Below the pieces are notes generated by a model that was not told where the DNA came from, made no database searches, and saw nothing but the letters and a program-made list of their open reading frames with translations. The position numbers and the translations under genes were made by a program. This document shows positions 5,201 through 6,361 of a DNA stretch of 6,361 nucleotides, piece by piece (the first letter of the stretch is position 1; each line of letters begins with the position of its first letter). Origin of the DNA: Gammaproteobacteria bacterium (GTDB taxonomy: Bacteria > Pseudomonadota > Gammaproteobacteria > SZUA-229); the NCBI GenBank assembly GCA_011321985.1, contig DROB01000244.1, positions 1 through 6,361 on the forward strand. The letters run 5' to 3'.

Positions 5201-5478
5201 TGGCTAATGCTACTGAGACAAACGAAGCAAATACACGAACAATGCAAGGTGTTGTTACAAGTGATTCAGGCGACAAATCAGCAACCATCATGATCGAACG
5301 TCGTATCAAGCATCCGATCTACGGAAAGTTCATCAATCGTTCGACCAAGATCCGTGTGCATGATGAATCGAACGAATGCAAGAAAGGCGATACCATTCTG
5401 ATCGAGGCCTGTCGCCCGATGTCCAAGACCAAGTCCTGGAAACTCGTGAAGGTCGTCGAGAAAGCTTCCGAGCTTTAA
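5200..5478 (+). CDS. rpsQ: 30S ribosomal protein S17
   Basis: S17 is a primary 16S rRNA-binding protein of the 30S body with an OB fold. The product has 92 residues against 84 in E. coli. The difference is a polar N-terminal extension of about eight residues (ANATETNEANT) before the conserved core that starts at TMQGVVTSD. Core motifs are IERRIKHPIYGKFINRSTK (33-51), VHDESNECKKGD (53-64) and RPMSKTKSWKLVKVVEKA (72-89). The start is the ATG in the TAATG overlap with rpmC, with AAGG (5187-5190) nine bases upstream. It is the last gene of the classical S10 operon, but only 40 nt separate it from rplN. A small hairpin (5461-5476) covers its last codons. Confidence 0.97.
   Translation: MANATETNEANTRTMQGVVTSDSGDKSATIMIERRIKHPIYGKFINRSTKIRVHDESNECKKGDTILIEACRPMSKTKSWKLVKVVEKASEL
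5461..5476 (+). other. Small hairpin at the rpsQ stop codon
   Basis: AAAGCT (5461-5466) pairs with AGCTTT (5471-5476) around the loop TCCG, ending on the first base of the rpsQ stop codon. It lies at the classical S10/spc operon boundary. No U-run follows, so I do not call it a terminator. It could act in mRNA processing or be a chance result of the coding sequence. Confidence 0.3.
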
Positions 5479-5518
5479 CCGCAGGTCTTCACGCTGAGAT
5501 ATACGTAGGAATATAACC

Positions 5519-5887
5519 ATGATTCAAATGCAAACCATATTAAATTCTGCTGATAACAGTGGTGCACGCAGCATGATGTGTATCAAGGTTCTGGGCGGGT
5601 CACATCGTCGTTATGCGCGCGTAGGCGATGTCATTAAAGTTAGTATTAAAGATGCGATTCCTCGCGGTAAGGTTAAAAAGGGTGAGGTTTATAACGCAGT
5701 TGTCGTGCGTACCAGAAAAGGTATCCGCCGTTCGGATGGTTCATCGATTCGTTTCGATACCAATGCAGCGGTTATCCTTAATGCGAACCTGCAACCTGTA
5801 GGGACACGTATTTTTGGCCCGGTTACTCGAGAGTTACGTAATGAAAAATTCATGAAGATCGTTTCGCTGGCACCCGAAGTATTGTAG
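5519..5887 (+). CDS. rplN: 50S ribosomal protein L14
   Basis: L14 is on the inter-subunit face of the 50S. It forms bridges to 16S rRNA helix 14 and binds the silencing factor RsfS. The product has 122 residues (123 in E. coli). Motifs are MIQMQTILNSADNSGAR (1-17), CIKVLGGSHRRYARVGDVIK (22-41), IPRGKVKKGEV (49-59), VVVRTRKGIRR (62-72), and the C-terminal FGPVTRELRNEKFMKIVSLA. The start has AGGA (5507-5510) eight bases upstream. It is the first gene of the classical spc operon, but I see no convincing promoter in the 40-nt gap before it, so it is probably read through from the S10 genes. rplX follows after 55 nt. Confidence 0.98.
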   Translation: MIQMQTILNSADNSGARSMMCIKVLGGSHRRYARVGDVIKVSIKDAIPRGKVKKGEVYNAVVVRTRKGIRRSDGSSIRFDTNAAVILNANLQPVGTRIFGPVTRELRNEKFMKIVSLAPEVL

Positions 5888-5942
5888 TACAGCAGACACG
5901 AGACAAACTATAAAGCTCCAGATATTAGTCGGATAGAAGATA

Positions 5943-6257
5943 ATGAAACGTATTAAAAAAGGTGATCAGATCATCGTGATTGCAGGCAAGGACAAAGGTC
6001 GTCAGGGCACAGTATTAGATGTGGCAGATGACAGCATCCTGGTCGAAACGATAAATATGGCCAAGAAACATACCAAAGCCAATCCTATGGCAGGGATCGA
6101 AGGCGGTATAGTCGAAAAAGAAATGCCGATGGATATATCTAACGTGATGCTGTTTAACCCGATGACCAATAAAGGCGATCGAGTTGGTTTTAAATTACTG
6201 GAAGACGGTCGCAAGGTCCGTTACTTCAAATCTAACGGCGAAGTCGTAGACGCTTAA
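5943..6257 (+). CDS. rplX: 50S ribosomal protein L24
   Basis: L24 is an assembly initiator that binds the 5' end of 23S rRNA and ends up near the tunnel exit. The product has 104 residues, the same length as in E. coli. The N-terminal KOW motif is visible as IKKGDQIIVIAGKDKGRQGTV (4-24), with the conserved glycine after KDK. The middle has NMAKKHTKANP (38-48) and GIEGGIVEKEMPMDISNVML (51-70), and the end has GDRVGFKLLEDGRKVRYFKSNG. The start follows GGATAGAAGATA, a purine-rich stretch with only a partial Shine-Dalgarno. The stop codon TAA leads straight into AAGGT, which serves as the rplE ribosome binding site. Confidence 0.98.
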   Translation: MKRIKKGDQIIVIAGKDKGRQGTVLDVADDSILVETINMAKKHTKANPMAGIEGGIVEKEMPMDISNVMLFNPMTNKGDRVGFKLLEDGRKVRYFKSNGEVVDA

Positions 6258-6268
6258 GGTAAAGAGAG

Positions 6269-6361
6269 ATGTCAAGATTACAAGAATATTATCGTGATAC
6301 GGTCATTAAAAATCTGATGGCTACCGGTGCTTACAAGAATGTGATGGATGTGCCACGTATC
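6269..6361 (+). CDS. rplE: 50S ribosomal protein L5, 3' end outside the window
   Basis: L5 binds 5S rRNA in the central protuberance and contacts the P-site tRNA and the S13 bridge. Only the first 31 codons are inside the window, starting MSRLQEYYRDTVIKNL and ending VMDVPRI, which matches the L5 N-terminus (in E. coli YYKDEVVKKL and VMQVPRV). The start is ATG at 6269, with AAGG (6256-6259) nine bases upstream, overlapping the rplX stop. The gap to rplX is 11 nt. In E. coli the spc operon is repressed by S8 binding a hairpin over this start codon. I could not draw a comparable hairpin here. The identity is firm despite the truncation. Confidence 0.95.
   Translation, partial: MSRLQEYYRDTVIKNLMATGAYKNVMDVPRI

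Noticed and set aside
5882..5914. Promoter-like pair TTGTAG (5882-5887) and TATAAA (5909-5914) before rplX
   Set aside because: Spacing is 21 bp, too long for a sigma-70 promoter, and no extended -10 motif is present.

Overview
The window is a stretch of the bacterial S10-spc ribosomal protein locus, all on the + strand: the 3' part of rpsJ, then complete rplC, rplD, rplW, rplB, rpsS, rplV, rpsC, rplP, rpmC, rpsQ, rplN and rplX, and the first 31 codons of rplE. Protein lengths and conserved motifs are close to those of Escherichia coli throughout. This points to a gammaproteobacterium of moderate G+C. AUA isoleucine codons are common and none of the 13 stop codons seen is TGA (9 TAA, 4 TAG), so it is probably not an enteric. 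I cannot name a genus.

Layout. Positions 1-267 are the end of rpsJ. Positions 268-669 are a 402-nt gene-free spacer, unexpected because rpsJ and rplC usually lie close together in one operon. It holds a 16-bp inverted repeat (296-331), a strong-looking extended -10 promoter (TGTTATAAT, 349-357) with a GC-rich discriminator, and about 300 nt of densely folded leader RNA (about 363-669) with at least six successive hairpins. From 670 the genes are tightly packed. Gaps are 24-62 nt, except three TAATG stop/start overlaps (rplD-rplW, rplP-rpmC, rpmC-rpsQ) and the 11-nt rplX-rplE gap. Only 40 nt separate rpsQ from rplN, so the S10 and spc groups look like one transcription unit here.

The genes make parts of both subunits: S10, S19, S3 and S17 of the 30S; L3, L4, L23, L2, L22, L16, L29, L14, L24 and L5 of the 50S. 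They cover the peptidyl transferase surroundings (L2, L3, L4, L16), the exit tunnel and its mouth (L4, L22, L23, L24, L29), the 30S head (S10, S19, S3), the 30S body (S17), and the inter-subunit or central-protuberance region (L14, L5).

The part that stands out is regulatory. The operon promoter and a structured leader seem to sit between rpsJ and rplC rather than upstream of rpsJ as in E. coli. Feedback by L4, encoded second in this unit, is the natural hypothesis but is not shown by the sequence alone. I found no mobile element, CRISPR array, tRNA, rRNA or unknown protein family.
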